5,222 bases of DNA, from positions 1 through 5,222 of the forward strand of contig JADINC010000062.1 in the NCBI GenBank assembly GCA_017694255.1, in the 5' to 3' direction. Source of the DNA: Candidatus Enterousia avistercoris. GTDB taxonomy: Bacteria; Pseudomonadota; Alphaproteobacteria; Rs-D84. Made by a program: the position numbers and the translations under genes. Below are positions 5,208 to 5,222 of this stretch, piece after piece; position 1 is the first letter of the stretch, and the number at the start of each line of letters is the position of its first letter. Under the pieces are notes generated by a model that was not told the origin of the DNA, made no database searches, and saw only the letters and a list, made by a program, of their open reading frames with translations.

Positions 5208-5210
5208 TGT
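5179..5210 (+). repeat. Two adjoining inverted repeats in the operon leader
   Basis: TGTATT (5179-5184) and AATACA (5188-5193) are perfect inverted copies with a 3-bp spacer. ACATAT (5191-5196) and ATATGT (5205-5210) are another perfect pair with an 8-bp spacer, sharing ACA with the first. They cover the candidate -10 and transcript start and might be an operator, but in such AT-rich DNA chance palindromes are common. Confidence 0.4.
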
Positions 5211-5222
5211 ATAATAATTAAT

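Noticed and set aside
5210..5215. TATAAT on the plus strand as a divergent promoter for a gene to the right
   Set aside because: The best -35 at suitable spacing (AATACA) matches 3 of 6, and no plus-strand gene can be seen before the window ends.

Overview
The window looks like a stretch of chromosome from a Gram-negative, moderately AT-rich bacterium that uses the standard code, most likely an alphaproteobacterium. The main evidence is the aspartyl-tRNA synthetase. Its class II core carries the QAPQQFKQ, FRDEDLRADR, EFYQLDLEMSF, THNPFS and GPVTEMQLRE blocks that I associate with alphaproteobacterial AspRS, plus the bacterial GAD insertion. An AsmA-like envelope protein and a tRNA with encoded CCA fit a proteobacterium. 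I see no mobile element, CRISPR array or phage gene.

Layout, left to right. 3-1466 (+): the 3' part of a large AsmA-like protein whose start lies left of the window. 1477-1824 (-): an unrecognised 115-residue protein, convergent with the first gene and 10 bp from it. 1825-1931: a promoter candidate for that small gene and the intrinsic terminator of aspS. 1932-3701 (-): aspS. 3702-3884 (-): the aspS leader, which contains a compact T-box riboswitch. 3885-3958 (-): tRNA-Thr(GGT), with its own promoter at 3974-4001. 4014-4030: terminator of the next operon. 4052-4627 and 4651-5157 (-): two genes of unknown function in one operon, a helical cytoplasmic protein and a small exported or membrane protein with a CPIC motif.

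The highlight is the region between tRNA-Thr and aspS. It carries an exact T-box consensus (AGGGTGGCACCGCG) folded into a perfect antiterminator: a 5-bp helix, the 7-nt UGGNACC bulge and a 7-bp helix. Upstream is a very short Stem I with a kink-turn-like tandem G.A element and a terminal loop containing GAC (Asp) directly followed by AAC (Asn). The variable base of the bulge (C) matches the G73 discriminator of tRNA-Asp and tRNA-Asn. T-boxes are known mainly from Firmicutes, Actinobacteria and a few other lineages. One in an apparent alphaproteobacterium, without Stem II, Stem III or the distal part of Stem I, and placed directly behind a tRNA gene, would be unusual. The encoded AspRS has residues typical of the non-discriminating type, which would charge both tRNA-Asp and tRNA-Asn and fits the double specifier. 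The likely circuit is one promoter driving a tRNA-Thr / T-box / aspS transcript, with synthetase expression raised when tRNA-Asp, and perhaps tRNA-Asn, is uncharged.
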